Source: Lichenostomus cassidix
Taxonomy: Eukaryota; Chordata; Aves; Passeriformes; Meliphagidae
Reading direction: 5' to 3'
Assembly (NCBI GenBank): GCA_008360975.2
Contig: CM039184.1
Location: forward strand, 30,553,797 to 30,617,796
Length of the DNA: 64,000 nt
The notes under the pieces are model-generated. The model had not been told where the DNA came from. It did no database searches and saw only the letters and a list, made by a program, of their open reading frames with translations. Positions 26,582 through 39,850 of the stretch are shown here, piece by piece; the stretch's first letter is position 1, and every line of letters starts with the position of its first letter. The translations under genes and the position numbers were made by a program.

Positions 26582-26777
26582 ACGCAAGGATAGCATGTGG
26601 TGACGCTCAGCTTCAGGCAAATTATCTGAGTCAGAGCATCAGATAAAATACCTGCGTGCGTCTTCACCAAAGCTCCCTCCCACAGGCTGCACTGAGCTCC
26701 GTTACTGTGGATTCACTCGTTGTCTTCAGAAGCTGCACTTGTATCTCGGCTGCAGTACAAAAATATCCTCAAGTCGG
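26582..26777. promoter_or_regulatory. Small CpG-enriched patch
   Basis: About eight CpG dinucleotides lie in roughly 200 bases, against near absence in most of the window. The patch starts about 100 bases after the candidate exon at 26380-26478. It is too short and too CpG-poor to be a classical CpG island, but it could be an unmethylated regulatory element. There is no TATA box or other core promoter motif that I would defend. Confidence 0.25.
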
Positions 26778-28899
26778 CTTTTGAAACCATCTGCTTCCTG
26801 CAGCAGAGAAGTAGTGCTTGGGACCAGGATTCTTGAGAGCAGCTATTTTCACTCTGTGATGACTACTTCATTTAACAGACTGCTGTAGTTATCTTGCCCT
26901 TATCAAAAAAGGTAGACTTTTTGTCCAATTTCTCCTTCAACAAGAATGCCAACCCATAGGCACGGACATCTTTGGTGTGGCAGAGAATCATGTGATTCAT
27001 TCAAACTCTTAAGGTGATGGTCACTAGAATTAATCAAAGAATGCTCTTTGTGGCAGGAGGAAAAGGATTCCAAACCATGTCACTTCAACACCTTTGAAGC
27101 CTGAATCATCACTGGACTGATGTTTAATTCTGATACCATGAATTTATATTGGCCAGCTAGATCTAGCACTTTCCCTCATATATCAATAACAAAACAATGT
27201 TTCTGTAGCACCTGAAGAAAGGGAGGGAAACTTATCACCCTAAGCAGGGAAAAAATGTTTTTACATCCTCTTAGAAAATAGAGCAGATATCTATATTTAA
27301 TTTCTGAAAGTCTCAGCTGTGATGTCACCCTCAAACTACCGTAACATAATAGGAACAATATGTGCAAGCATAAAGTACATTCAAACCTTTTCTATAATCA
27401 TATTAAATATTTTCTGAATTAAATATTGTTCTGTGTTAGATTTTAATAACTTTTCAGCATTTTTTTTGAGGAAGGTTTCCTCCTTTATTCACCAGAATAT
27501 GTACTATCTTGCACAGAGATACTGTATCAGGAAATGTCAAAGTCTCACTGAAGTCCTGCTTCTTTCTTTTTCGGTAAGGTTTAATAGAACTGGCAGAAAG
27601 AAAAAGAACATAATAGAAACAGTATCTATTTTCTCTGAGGGGCCTGCAAAAAACAAATGCAATGCTCAAAACTTCATAAATTTTTTTAAAACTGTTTATG
27701 AAAAAGCAGTACAACATCTGTGGCATTCTACTTAGTCTAAGAAAACTGTGAATATTTTTCTTAAAAGAGGCCATTTTATTTCTAAGAGTTTTGCTAAAGT
27801 TCCTAATGCAGCACTGACAGACCCTTCGTGAGAAGAAGGAAACCATTCCAAATCTGCAGAATCTTTTTTCCCTATGCAACCACTACGTTCTCTAGGCTAA
27901 AACAGAAATAGGACAAGCAACTATACCACTGAGACTCAGAGTCAGGCCCTCTGACTCAAACCCTTATTAGGAAGTGTAGGCTAATAGCACTTTCTAGAGA
28001 CCTTGGGAAGTGAGCTAGGATTTGTACAAGAGCTGTGTACAGGTAATGTACCCTTCACTTTCTGTCATACCAACTAGAATCTCAAAAGAACAATATAGTG
28101 ATTGGGGGTTATATGTGTAGCCTTTAAAATGCTACATTTTTTGGTTTTCTACATTCTCCTGAGGCATAAATGTCACTTACTTGACGGTTCATTGACTTTA
28201 AGGGCCAAAAATACAGGAATCTGAGATGGCATAACACAACTAAGTATGGTATAACAGACATCTATGTTGCAAAACTCAATTTTTTGAGATAAAAACAGTT
28301 TGATAATTGAAATACTTTTCTTTAAAGTTCCAAAGGAAGACAATCTCATTTTCAGTGCATAAAATTTTTTGAATATGAGAATAATTTTTAAAAATCAGAA
28401 AATTAAAAGTAATTTTTAAAGGACGAAATAGCTTTTAGCTTTGACCATCGAATAATAAAGTTCATTAAAAAGGCATAAAATAGATTGATTTAAGTTCAAC
28501 TGCCAATTCTTATGTCTTCCCAAACAGGGAGGTTATAAATATGTATTATTGTCACTGGGAGGTTTTATGAATGTGCAACTACATTCTTACATGCTAATAT
28601 CTTACTAACCTGTTTTGGGGAAGCATACCTTGAACAGATAAGAGGAATTTCTGAGAATTCTACGATAAAAGACAAGATCCAGTATTTGGACTCTTGTTAG
28701 AAAGAAGCAGTTTAAGTGACTCTTTTGAATCCAAATCACCCAGAAAAGGAACATACAGGGCAGAAATTATTTTTTTATTAACTCTTATGTTTTCTTCTTT
28801 TTCACAGTTTCTGCTGTAAGAATGTTGATGCAGTTGATTTCTGGAAAAGGGGCAATTTGACTGATTAAACCAGGATGCTGCACTTTAAATATTCAACTG
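26778..28899. other. Non-coding stretch
   Basis: AT-rich. The 27454-27879 region is open in both a plus-strand frame (about 100 codons) and a minus-strand frame (about 140 codons). Neither has recognisable domains and both look like chance. On the minus strand, two fair donors lie close together near 28611-28632 without an exon I can support. Confidence 0.5.
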
Positions 28900-28974
28900 G
28901 TTACCATGGAAACAGTTTCACTTTGACACACAGCTTATCTTGTTTTAAGGAGTGCAGCCTGTTGTTATGGCAAT
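28900..28974. promoter_or_regulatory. Pair of RFX X-box-like sites
   Basis: GTTACCATGGAAAC at 28900-28913 fits the full X-box bound by RFX factor dimers (consensus GTTRCCATGGYAAC; the A before AAC is the only deviation). A second, weaker copy, GTTGTTATGGCAAT, lies at 28961-28974, 61 bases from start to start and in the same orientation. RFX factors control ciliary genes and several neuronal and immune genes. Two sites this close suggest an enhancer or distal element. No core promoter is evident beside them. Confidence 0.45.
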
Positions 28975-29685
28975 TTGGAACACCACTATTTTTTCCCTCA
29001 CACAAAAATAAAACAGTAGTTAAAATGAGTTCAATAATTAAAAATCTAAGCCTGATTTAGTATCTTGTAGAATGCTGCAGTTTATCAAATTTAACAAATT
29101 AAACTTGACAGAACGGAGAAAGAAAGAAAGAAGCAAAGTTCATGGAGATATAAGGATAAAGGATTATAATTTTTACCCCTGAAAGGTAAAGTAGACTGTA
29201 GAGGCATTATTAATGATGAAATTTCACTGTTTTCTGCTTTCATGAAGAAACACATTATTTTGTCTTGCTAATTTCTTCAGAAACAAAATCTAAATAAATG
29301 GATACAGAAGAACCAATGCAAATTGCCCCAAAGCTCTTAGCATTGCTAGCAGAATGAATATTCTAACTGAAATTTCATAAACAGTAATACTAGGTGATCA
29401 GAGTTCTGACCTAAAATAAACATTTTTCAAAAAATAAACATTTTTATGAACCTAAATGTGCACACTACTCCCTACTGATACACATACTTTACATTACAAG
29501 CTAAGTAATCATGCACAAGCCTGCATATTTTAAAGAGTGAAATCTACATGCCTTTTGTTACACACATATTAAATGAATCCCCACATTTTAATCTTCAGAA
29601 AAACTCATTTCATGTTTTAGCAAGAGTTGGGATGGTCGTGTGAGTAGAGGATGAAGCTGAGGGACATCCAGCCACCCAGAACCTT
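28975..29685. other. Non-coding stretch
   Basis: AT-rich DNA between the RFX-like sites and the long A-rich tract. Nothing further recognised. Confidence 0.6.
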
Positions 29686-29714
29686 AAAACAAAAAAACAA
29701 AAAAACAAAAAAAA

Positions 29715-29754
<40 letters not shown>

Positions 29755-29760
29755 AAAAAA
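29686..29760 (+). repeat. Long A-rich tract, (A)nC grading into poly(A)
   Basis: Three to four AAAAAAAC-type units lead into an almost uninterrupted run of A of about 45 bases with a single G near its end. It resembles an expanded poly(A) microsatellite. A retroposon poly(A) tail is possible, but the bases just upstream match no element I know, and avian CR1 copies do not carry poly(A) tails. Confidence 0.95.
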
Positions 29761-32700
29761 TAGAGAAAATCAGGAATAAACTTTAATCCAGTTGTCCAGT
29801 CTCTAAAGAAGAAGTAGAAAAGGTCTTTGTACTAAGCAAGCTTAGTTAGTACCTACCTGATGCACTTAAAGCTTGAAAGCACAGTCAGGTTTTTTTTAGT
29901 CTTTTTTTAAGTTATAATACATATGGATATTTCAAGATTTACAAGATTTGTACTGGGGTATCTGCAGGAGGTTCTCCACATCCCCATCACTATTTCATTT
30001 TTTACTACAAAAAAGAAAATACTTAGCATATAAGAACTACCATCTTAACTTTGAATTTCCTCTTTTATTTTGTCTATAAATAGGAAAACAAACTTTTGCA
30101 GGTGTGATGTTTCCAAAGATTTTTACAAACAAAATTCTACATACAAAATATAGATAGAAATTATGAACATGACTAATTCACGTCCTGAATATCCATTTTG
30201 AGAAAGAAGCATGAAAAGAGGGATTTTAGATCAAATCTGAATGTTGTGCCTCAGGTCTCTGTCTTTGCAATGGCATCAAAGTTGCTTTGGGTTTTCCAAT
30301 TAGTTTCTTTAAAACACTCTTTTTGTCTTGCTGTAATGTCTTCTCTCCTTTCTTCTAGGCCTTTTCTCTCCCCTCTGATGATTATCAAGCTTAGCAAATT
30401 ATAAGTCCCAGTCTTGACCCCCTTCCAGTGGTGTCTGTGAATTTAATTTTTTTCTGAGCTTGTCTCTTTGAGAGCTTCATTCCCTCCTGCATTTTGCCTC
30501 TTCTTTCCTGTTTCTCAGTTTTTTCAATCTTACTCATGATACATGAGGACAGATGTGATTTCAGACATTCAGTTCCCTTCCTTTGAGAAAATCCTACTGC
30601 TACTTTTGCTATGGAGAACATTAATTTGAAAGGTCTCTTCCTGTACTTCATATATCCACAGAAAGGATGGGGGGAAAGCAATCTGAAGCAGTACAACACT
30701 AAGCTGGATGCAGCTCACAATATAAAATACATATGGCTGGCAATGAGGAATGTAACAGAGGCAGCTAAATGTCTTTTGACTCTATTTTACGGGTGACTGC
30801 AGACGTATGAGGGGCAGATGTTTTCCATTTTGCCTAAGGCAACACAAATCTGTGAGCTGGCAGTGAACTTGTACACGAAAGAATAAAACAATGATCAGCT
30901 CATACAAGAGATCAACTCTAAGTATTTGGTGTTTTTTCAGCAATGTCCAGCATTAGCTATTACTTCTTTCTAGAGGCCTACAAAGGAGAGGATTGCAGTT
31001 TCCCACTCTGTTCAGGAAGACAGAAGAGATCCAGGACTGGTGGTGAGGCACCTGCAGAGATACCTGTGAGTGCCTGGTCTGTGACTTGCTCAGAGCCTTG
31101 CACAGGAGTGCTGGCAGAGGGTGGGACTGTCAGCCAGAACTACCTTGGTTCTACCCACCAGCAGCCCCCCAGGTGACAAGCTCTTCCAGAGATGGTTTTC
31201 TTGTCCTTTCCGACAGTGGAAATTCAATATTAAAAAGCTGGTTTGAGTTATAGACATGCGGCACGTTCCAACAGCTATGCAAGCAGATGGAAATGAAATT
31301 TATATGGAACATCTGAGAATTCCATCTTATTGTTAAATATATTGAACAGCAGCTTCTCAGTTTCAGATTATTTCTTTAAGCTACTTGGATGTCAGCCTCA
31401 CGCTTTCTTAATTGGAAGATTTCAGGAGTATGACTATTCTCTGAAATTAGATTTTCTTATTACTTATGTTTCTTGATTGCTATCACGGCCTTCCCAGTTT
31501 TGATTCCTGGTTTTTTTAGTCCTGTTCTTTTCCCATTTCATGTCCTCTCTTTTCTCTATTTCTTTGGCTTTCATTTAAAAAGAAAAAAAAGAAAAGGTAA
31601 TTTAACATTCCACAGATGAGATTATTAAAATGTCATTTAGCAAGATAGTAAGTAATAGGAGATCAACAAGTCATAACAGAGAAGAAACGAATCTTACTCA
31701 TTGTTTCAATCAAGTTCCGCAGATTTTGAGAATAATGTCTACCAAACCTACATATGGTTTCTCTGTACATCCATTAGTTTCATGATGAAATCAGTAGATT
31801 TAATTTGTATCTTAAAATTTTTCTTCTTTAGCTTTTACAAGGACATACAATCAAACAATGTCTTCATTATTTGCTCAAGCTAAGCAAAAGGAAAAAAAAA
31901 AACCAGAAGTTTCCAATTAAAAAAACCAATTCTTTCACGCTGAATCTTTGTTATGCCCACATCTTTAGATCACTACAGCTGACGACAACTTTCCAATTAT
32001 AGATTATTGTTACCATTATCACATTCTCTAACACTGTCACAAATGCTTAACTTACTATTATGTCTGGATGCCCCCAGCAATTTCACTGAATAAAATCCAA
32101 TCGCAGAAGGAATGCTGGTGAACATGATAGAGAGACACAGCAAATTGAAGTGGCATTTCAAAATTTTGCTAGATCCTTTCTACTCAGGCCAGTCCAATTA
32201 CTCAGCTTGTTCTCATTACCTCCTTTGATATAAGTGTTTGATGGTTTGCTGCTGTGCACATTATCACATATGGAGCTGGCAGCAGTTTGCAGCTGCTTTA
32301 TGAAGAAGCATTTCCAGAAGGAGGGAAAAAACCAACCCTGTGCAGACTTAAGCTAGACACCATAGGAGTCCCAAATTTCACTTCTGTAGTTTACTGTGTG
32401 GGCATGGAAAAGTAAATTTGACATCACCACATTGTCAAGTTTCTTTTTCAAGGACGGGAGGCCATCATTGGTGTTACTCAGTCTGAGTCAGCAATAATTG
32501 CAGTGAGACTTGGGATCAATCTAGAAAAGTATTTCCAATAGTAGTTTCACTTCTTTATTGAGCAGATTATTTTTTTTAATAGCAGTACATTAGAGATGGT
32601 TCAGCTTGCAAACAGTATGTGGGCCAGAACTAGTGAAGTAAGCAGGAACAGCTTTTAACTACACCAGAAACCTGTAATGTCAGCTGAACACGAAGTTGGA

Positions 32701-33313
32701 ACAGTGCAATGTGCCTGCAGCTTCATCTGCACCTACACCATAGAACAGAGGGATTCTCTGGGGCCACTTCACTTCTGTATCTCTGGTGCTGACATAATGT
32801 TTCTTCTTACTGATTTCTAGTCCCTTCTTCCCAGCATCCCTAAGCACAGCTTCCTAATATCCTCCAAAGGATGCTAATATCTTTACTCAGTCATTCTCAG
32901 TTTCCTTCATGCTTCATGCTTCATAATTGTCTGCAGGATGTGGTAGGAAAGGTTGCAGAGCTGCTAGCCTATAGGATTCTATGTAAATATAGAATCAAAG
33001 GGATGCCAAAGCATCAAAAAAGCAAGAAAATTAGAGTTTCCTTTCCTCTGAAGAAATCAAGGTTTGGAAATTTTCTGGCCTGGAAGGAGCTACACAAAAT
33101 TAGCCAGGGTCAACCCACTACAATACCATTGTCCAGGGAGTTTAATATATGTGAGCTATAGTTATGAGAATACAGAATTTAATGCTTTAAATACAAAGCA
33201 AAACTTTACAAAGCAAGCTTGAGGCACCAGGAAAAGTTAGTGGGTGAGAGAAATAAACTATGCTGAAATTCCTTCCAGTTTGCAGAGAAAACGTCAGAGA
33301 GGAGCACGGGCCT
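29761..33313. other. Non-coding stretch
   Basis: No gene or repeat family recognised. A minus-strand donor with flanking open sequence near 32217 was considered but not supported. Local GC content rises around 31000-31180 and 32700-32800 without identifiable features. Confidence 0.5.
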
Positions 33314-33436
33314 ACCAAAAAAAAACAAAACAAAACAAAAAAAAAAACCAAAAAAGCCCCCAACAAAAACCAACAAACAAACAAAAAAAAACACCACCCA
33401 AAAAAACCCCAACAAAACCAACCAAAGCAACCCAAC
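33314..33436 (+). repeat. A/C-rich low-complexity tract
   Basis: About 120 bases composed almost only of A and C, with irregular AAAAC, AACC and ACCA units. On the minus strand this gives a long open frame of Trp, Phe, Gly and Val, and on the plus strand Lys, Pro, Gln and Asn. Both are artefacts of composition and not proteins. The strong strand asymmetry may favour unusual DNA structure. Confidence 0.9.
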
Positions 33437-33763
33437 TGTTTCTCTTCCCATGTGTAAATTCTTTGTCAAGCTTCAAAGTTTATCAGGACACAAAAAATAA
33501 AAATAATCTTTATGACAAAATCAGATGGGGAAAGGAAGAAAGGGAAATTCTCTTGATGTATTAACATTTGAAATGCAAGCCCCAGATTAAACATTTACAA
33601 TCACTGACATTTATTCCCTCAGTATCTTCAGTCTTTTATAGATGTTACTATCTTCCTTTCCCATCCTTCTTCTATCCTTTTCTCTGCCAGAGCTTACCTC
33701 CACAGGAGTGATGCAGAATACCTTTCTTCACCAACACCTCTCAAATTCAATTGCTTAGCTTTA

Positions 33764-36700
33764 CTTTGCAGAAAAGGCAAACTCCAAGCAACTTGCAAGA
33801 CTGCATACTTCAGCAGTCAAGAAAGGTTTGGGTGCTTCATTTTGCAAACCTCTCTGTGGGAAGTGTTATATTGAATAAAAAGTAAAAATGGGGTGGATGT
33901 GTTTGAGATTTACACTACTTTAGGCAGATTTGTTAGAATATGTCTTCCAGTGCCCTAATATCTCATTTTCCAGTTACATGTGATTAACAACAGGCCTTGT
34001 TCTATCTACAGTGAAGCCTTTAGCAAAATTTTCACAAAACCTAGTAGAAGCAAAATTATGCCACTGCTTCATTTAAGGAAAAATTTGTATAAAAAATAAT
34101 ACTTCCTTTCATATTTGATCTACTTTTCACCACCTACATCTTTTTGTGAATGTGTCTTTTAAAGAATGCAATGCAATTTGGTCGTATGTTGCGAGATAAT
34201 TTCTTTGAAGGATTATTGGCATTAGGTTTTGTGCACAACCACAAAGGAAACACTAAATGACATGTTACTCTCCTGCTGCTCCATCTCTGCCACTCTTATT
34301 ATGGGAAATTGCATGGCAGCCTGAGCTCTGAAGGCTTTGGTTACCTGTTTCCCTGTTAGTATTGTCAGATTGTGATTTGACACCTCAATTAGTATCTTCA
34401 ACAGTAATTATATATTTTCAGGGTTGATTTTTTTCTTGTATATTGCAGGCTGAATTAGCTCATGACACCATTTTCATAAAGTACATTCAAATAGGAGATT
34501 CACACATTATTTTTATTTCATGTTTTCTTTCTCTAGCATTATGAAGTGTCTGAACCTATTTTGTCTCAAACATGAACAAAAGAATCATTCTATAGCAGAA
34601 ATAATGCTGTGCTAGTCTTTCTCCATGCTCATTTTTGATAATTCAACACGCAATTGTAGGTAGATCTCTCTCCTTTGCAACTGTGTTTTACACAGTGCAG
34701 TGCTGCCTCAAGGCACATAAATTAATGCATAATGAGTTAGCACAGATATGAGAACATATATATGATAAATTACACTTGGTTTTATTTTGTGGTAACGTAG
34801 CAATAATCCTTCAGATACTCAAGGCACCAGACATGCTACCCATGACACAGCACTCTGATATATGGATATATGTTTAGTTTCTTCAGATTAGACTCCCAGC
34901 CTTAGGGAAATAAATAAATGTTTCTAAAAGGATTAAAAAATAGCGCCAATAGGTGTTGTTTTCTCAACACTGTCTCAACCATTTTTTTAACAAATGAAAG
35001 CACTTTTAAAAAGTAAGCTTGATACAAGTTTAAGTAGGATATACCTGGGGGTTCTTAAAAGGCTTTTGGTTTCAAGCAATGGAGGTATCTCTTTTAACAA
35101 ATATAAAAATGAACATAATGTGTTAGTCAAAAGCTGGACTAAGAACACACAATGGGGGTATCTCTAAGTTTTGTCAGATTTGTGTTCTCTTGCAATATTT
35201 GTAGTTCTTCCCATGGGAGTAGAGCAAGGCAAATGCTCTGTCCCTGAGAGTTTCACTTGGACATACCCTTAGTCAGAAGAGATGATAGACATCTCGTTAT
35301 CTTCCACATTTCAGCATTAGGATGCAGAAATATAAATTAATTGAAATTGATTTCATATTGCTTTCAGAAAGAATGGAAGCACAGCTACAACATACATAAG
35401 CTTGTGTCTGTCTATTAACTAACTCATTGAGGTAATTTAAGCATATCAGCTCTCTAAAAATTGTGCTGGCTGGATTAGTTCTTTTGAAAGAAAAAAAAAT
35501 CAGAGTTAGAATGAAAAATATAATTCTCCCATAACCAGAACATTACTGTTAAAAATCAGAAACTCTGGTCACTGCATCTAATATGTGATTGATCCTAGAC
35601 AGAATATAAATGAAACACATTAGAACAAGTATTGCAAATTAAGTTGCTTTGCTATGTTTATTTCACACACTCTTGTCTCTATAACTTTGGACAATTACAG
35701 GATTTCTGAAAGAATAAACAGTTAGCGATAATAATAAAAAAAAAGTTTTCAACTCAAGATAAGATATGGATGTCTTGAAAATTTTCTTCAGGAAGTCAGG
35801 TAACACTGAGTTTTTTCATCTAAATCATTGAAAAGCTTTCCAGCAAAGGAGAATTCAGATGTTCAAATAAAGGGCAAATAAGAAAGAGACATGACTTTCA
35901 AAGTCTATGGGGACAGTCTCAAATGTCTCAAACAGCAGCTCACATACTGCCCTTTTAGTCAGACTTCTTCCAGCCATAGAAAATAGTATTTATTCAAAGT
36001 AATTTTTTTTCTTTTCAAGCCCACTTCTAATGGACTGCATTTCATCTTTTCACTAGTCTCAATGAATGCAATGAATTAGTCATGCATTTTTGATTTAAAG
36101 CTAGGTTTAATTCATTCTCATATCCTTAGAAAAAATGTACAGTGTATACTGAGGTTTCTACTTTAAATATCCTGGAGGGTTTAAGCATGTCCTTTTTCTC
36201 AGAGTGCCTGTATAGTCTTAATCATAGTTAATTCACTTAAAAGTAACATGAATAGCCAAGTGTGTTTTCTTCTTCAAAAATTCTACCCTAGTTCCATTAT
36301 TAATTAATGCAGTATTATAAGACAATAGCTGTCACTTCCTTGACTGTACATCATATCATCTACCCTGGATTAGAATAACACTGAGATCTGTAATGAGAGT
36401 CATATCTGATAGAAAGAAAATGTGCTTGGCTTTTTTTCATATCCAGACTATTTTGGAGGATCTTTTGCCAAAATATGATCTTGAAAAGAATTCAGAGTTT
36501 TATGTCTTTTATTCCACAGCAAAATTTATCTGTGAGTTCTAATTCCTGTGGATTTTTGCAGTTTCAGCCTTTCTTCCCATTTGGACCTCAGGCAACTAAT
36601 ATCACTTGCAGTAGTCTTCAGCTGCATCCCCTTCAATCATGAACAATTGTCACGAGCTGCACTGTCAGAAGCTTAAGACAGAGAAATTCTTACAACAAAG

Positions 36701-39700
36701 AGCTCCTAGGTAACTCAGCAAAGAACAACCACAGCTGTAATTAGAGCTAGAGAGAGGTCACTAAAGGGTAAGGTAGGTTCCTGCAGCCATTGACATGAGT
36801 CAAATTATAAACAGACGCTATGCTATTCCTTTGAATTTTTAATGGTCAAACTAATATTTCATCCATCTTGCAAGCAATATTTTTCCCCCAGTGGAGAGGG
36901 TAGTCTCCTAAAGAATTCAGTTTCTTCCAAAATGAAAGCCCCATTCCACCACTCACATTCGGACTGGAGAGAACAGTCAAAACTATACAGAGGCAGAACA
37001 ATTGCTGGCACTGCAGCAGCATTTTAAAGATAGTGTTGAATAAACTTAAAATACAAGAAAAAACCCAAACATCCACACACAGAATTTGACTGCGTTTGAC
37101 CTCTATTTCCCCATTCTAAGCCAACGAGCATCTCTTTTGAGATAAAGGGAACTTTGGGAATGGGATAACAAGAACATTGGCAGGTCACATGCTGGAAGCC
37201 TGGTGTTGATCTGCAGACAGCAGCTGGGGAAGAGAACATGCCTGACATCTTTTTCTCCTTCTCTGAATCCCCAGACAAACCTTCTGGGAACCAGATTGTG
37301 GCCTGGGGCTGTGAGGAACAGGAACAAGCTGTTCTCTTCCTGAGAGTAGAAAAGGTGAACTGCTCAGCTCATTGTAGGGGAAATAGCAAAATCTTTCTCT
37401 TTTCATTCACTTTGGTGAATTCTTTCATATACCAACATTTGAATTTTTAAAAGAAGTTTTCCAATTTGTACCTAAGCTGTGCACTGTGAATTTCACAAGG
37501 TGCTGGCTAGAGTGTGATGGGGTTCTTGACACTTTCTGAAACTGAGAAGTCCCACTGACAGTTTGAAGGAAGCTACATGAACCAACAGGTTTGGCAAGGA
37601 TAAAGGGCAAAGAGGTTCAGCAGATGTTCTAAGGACAGAGATGTATATGCTTTCAAAATTCATTTCCACAGAAATATGATCTAACAGATGCAAGAGCAGA
37701 CTCTAATATACAGCTCTGCTCTGCAAAGTAACCATCTCTGCCAGTGCACTAAAACTAGTCCTGCTGTGCATTGTGAATTATGTCAGTTCGTGTTGGCAAA
37801 AAGTTTTATACTCTACAGCCTTGGCAAAACCAACACAATTAAGTCTGAATGAGCTTCTGTACCATTCCCTATCCTCTATCAATAGAGGTGTTTAATCTAT
37901 TTAAGCATGTCAGTGCCAAATACACTAAGGTAATTGCATTGTGGACCTAACAAAAGGGCATCATTTCACTTGCAGCATTTTTGTGACAAGTGATAATGTG
38001 CAACATGGAAAGAAGCCGAGAGTTTCTAATAGCCAGGACTGAGTTTGCTGAGCTGCATTTATAGGGGGGGAAATCTACAGTTGTAAACATTATTATTTTG
38101 TGTGACAAAAAAAATGCATACTTTTAAAAGTAGTTGGCCTTACTGAGATTTTCATTGTGCTGACTATATGAGTAGGAAGTAAAGCTAGCAGAAGCAATAA
38201 GGGCCTCCTAATGAGCAGAATTGAAAAGTCAAATGCAATCTTCAGCTTGTCATAAACAGGTCTGAACTAAGTCCCTCGAAGGGCCTCAAGACAAGCCACC
38301 TAACTGATCACCAGGATTTATCAGTGCCAGAGGAGAGCACTACCCTGCTACATAACGCAAGGCATTGTCTCCCCTGTTCCTGACTGAAGGTGAGGTGCTA
38401 AGGAACGGGATGGGGGCACCCCAGAGCCCTAAACACTCACTAGACCCCAGAAATCTGCTGCACTGGCAGACTGCTGACTTCTTCAGCAAAGCAGGCAATG
38501 TGCCAATCTGAAATTGTGCTGTGTCTGCACCAAGTTCTGCTTCTGCATAAGTACTGGCAAGAGTTGTACCCATGAAGCTGGAGAATAAACGTGGAAGTGG
38601 CTTTTAAAACTGAAATTCACCAGCCAACCAGCTGATAGCATTATTTATTGGGAGCAGAACCCCCAAGACTGATTTCCTTAAGTTTTTGCCAAGGAATTTA
38701 ACATCACATGCAAAAAAAGTAATGCTTTGGCTCTGCTGATTCTGGCCAGAACTAGTTGCCACTACGGTGAAATAGATCATTCTATAAGTTGTGTGAAACC
38801 TGTCAAAGCTCAAAGTGAGATGCAGAATTAATGATCTGACCACTTCAAGGTCCAGCAGAGGCATTTCTGTATTCTAGAGAGCCTTTTAAATCATCAGATT
38901 CGACACAAGGAAAATGCAATTCATGAAGAGTTGGTTACTCTCTCCAATTTATCTCAAGTCCTTCACTACCATATTGAGGTAATATGAATCAGTGTTTCAC
39001 ATTTGTAACACATCAGGGAGATTTGATTTGACAGGATGCAAGACACACATCTGCTACAATCATGTAATCCATCCAGCAGTAGTCAAATGGTTAATTTGAA
39101 TACACAACTACCAAATTGTTTCTTCAGTGTTCTAATATGTTCTATGGAATTTGCTATTAAGATAATTTGCTATTATTTCCAAGGGTCCAGTGCCAATGAG
39201 ATTCTCTGTTAGTTCACAAAGACTGAACAACTTTTCAATATCTGGTATTAAAAACTATTTTTCAAACCTCTGTTGTAACCTCCCTTTTCAGTCTCTGGTG
39301 GAAATAAATTATCAGCTACTTCTCAGAGTACCTACCATGTCTATCCTGGGCAGCTATGGAATTCATATCCCTGAAGGGAAATATTTCAGCTGAGCTAAAC
39401 ATCTAGGCATGATCACTTATTGTACATACACCACTAGCAGGCCTTTTCCATATTACATGTTCACTCCTTCACTTATAATACTTACTCACTTACTATGATT
39501 ATTACATTTTTATTGTATGCCTTTGCTTCTATGGTAATGCTGTTGGGTGGATGCCAGAATCCCACTTTGATCACTTGTATTTTATTTGTCCAGAGCATCT
39601 GATGCTTTGGGAGGATATTTTTATGAAGGTATGATCACTTTATGTAAATGTATACCTAGTTACACAATACATGATGTCAGGTAAAGAATAGTACTGAGAG

Positions 39701-39733
39701 AAAGAAACAAGAATAGTTACTGTTATACAATAC
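33764..39733. other. Non-coding stretch of about 6 kb
   Basis: AT-rich, with no recognised gene, transposon or RNA gene. The 37000-37450 part is less AT-rich and has several overlapping open frames on both strands, none with domains I recognise. Confidence 0.5.
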
Positions 39734-39850
39734 CTGTCTGCTCCAGTTGACATCTGGACAATTAAGAAGGAATGATTTTCCCCATAGGCAATAGCAATTT
39801 TGTCCTTGGTAATGTAATCTCCAGAGGCTAGAGATAAGGTTAACCCAACT
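39734..39850 (-). CDS. Candidate internal exon, unknown protein
   Basis: On the minus strand, a pyrimidine-containing acceptor (TTCTCCTGGATGTTACATGTAG) precedes position 39850, and a donor, ACAG followed by GTATTG, ends the segment at 39734. The 117 bases are open in the frame that starts after one base and ends with two bases over, which is phase 2 in and phase 2 out. The translation includes LASGDYITKDKIAIAYG followed by ENHSFLIVQMSTGAD, a pattern of alternating hydrophobic residues like beta strands. A shorter version using the acceptor before 39827 would be 94 bases. Its entry phase matches the exit phase of the candidate exon at 51657-51943, which lies upstream on the same strand. I recognise no family. 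Chance is a real alternative. Confidence 0.3.

Noticed and set aside
27454..27879. 141-codon minus-strand frame overlapping a 100-codon plus-strand frame
   Set aside because: Composition follows the AT-rich sequence (Phe, Lys, Ser, Cys). No homology is recognised, and there are no convincing splice sites at its ends.
33187..33564. Open frames rich in Trp, Phe and Gly (minus) or Lys, Pro and Gln (plus)
   Set aside because: They are the direct translation of the A/C-rich low-complexity tract.
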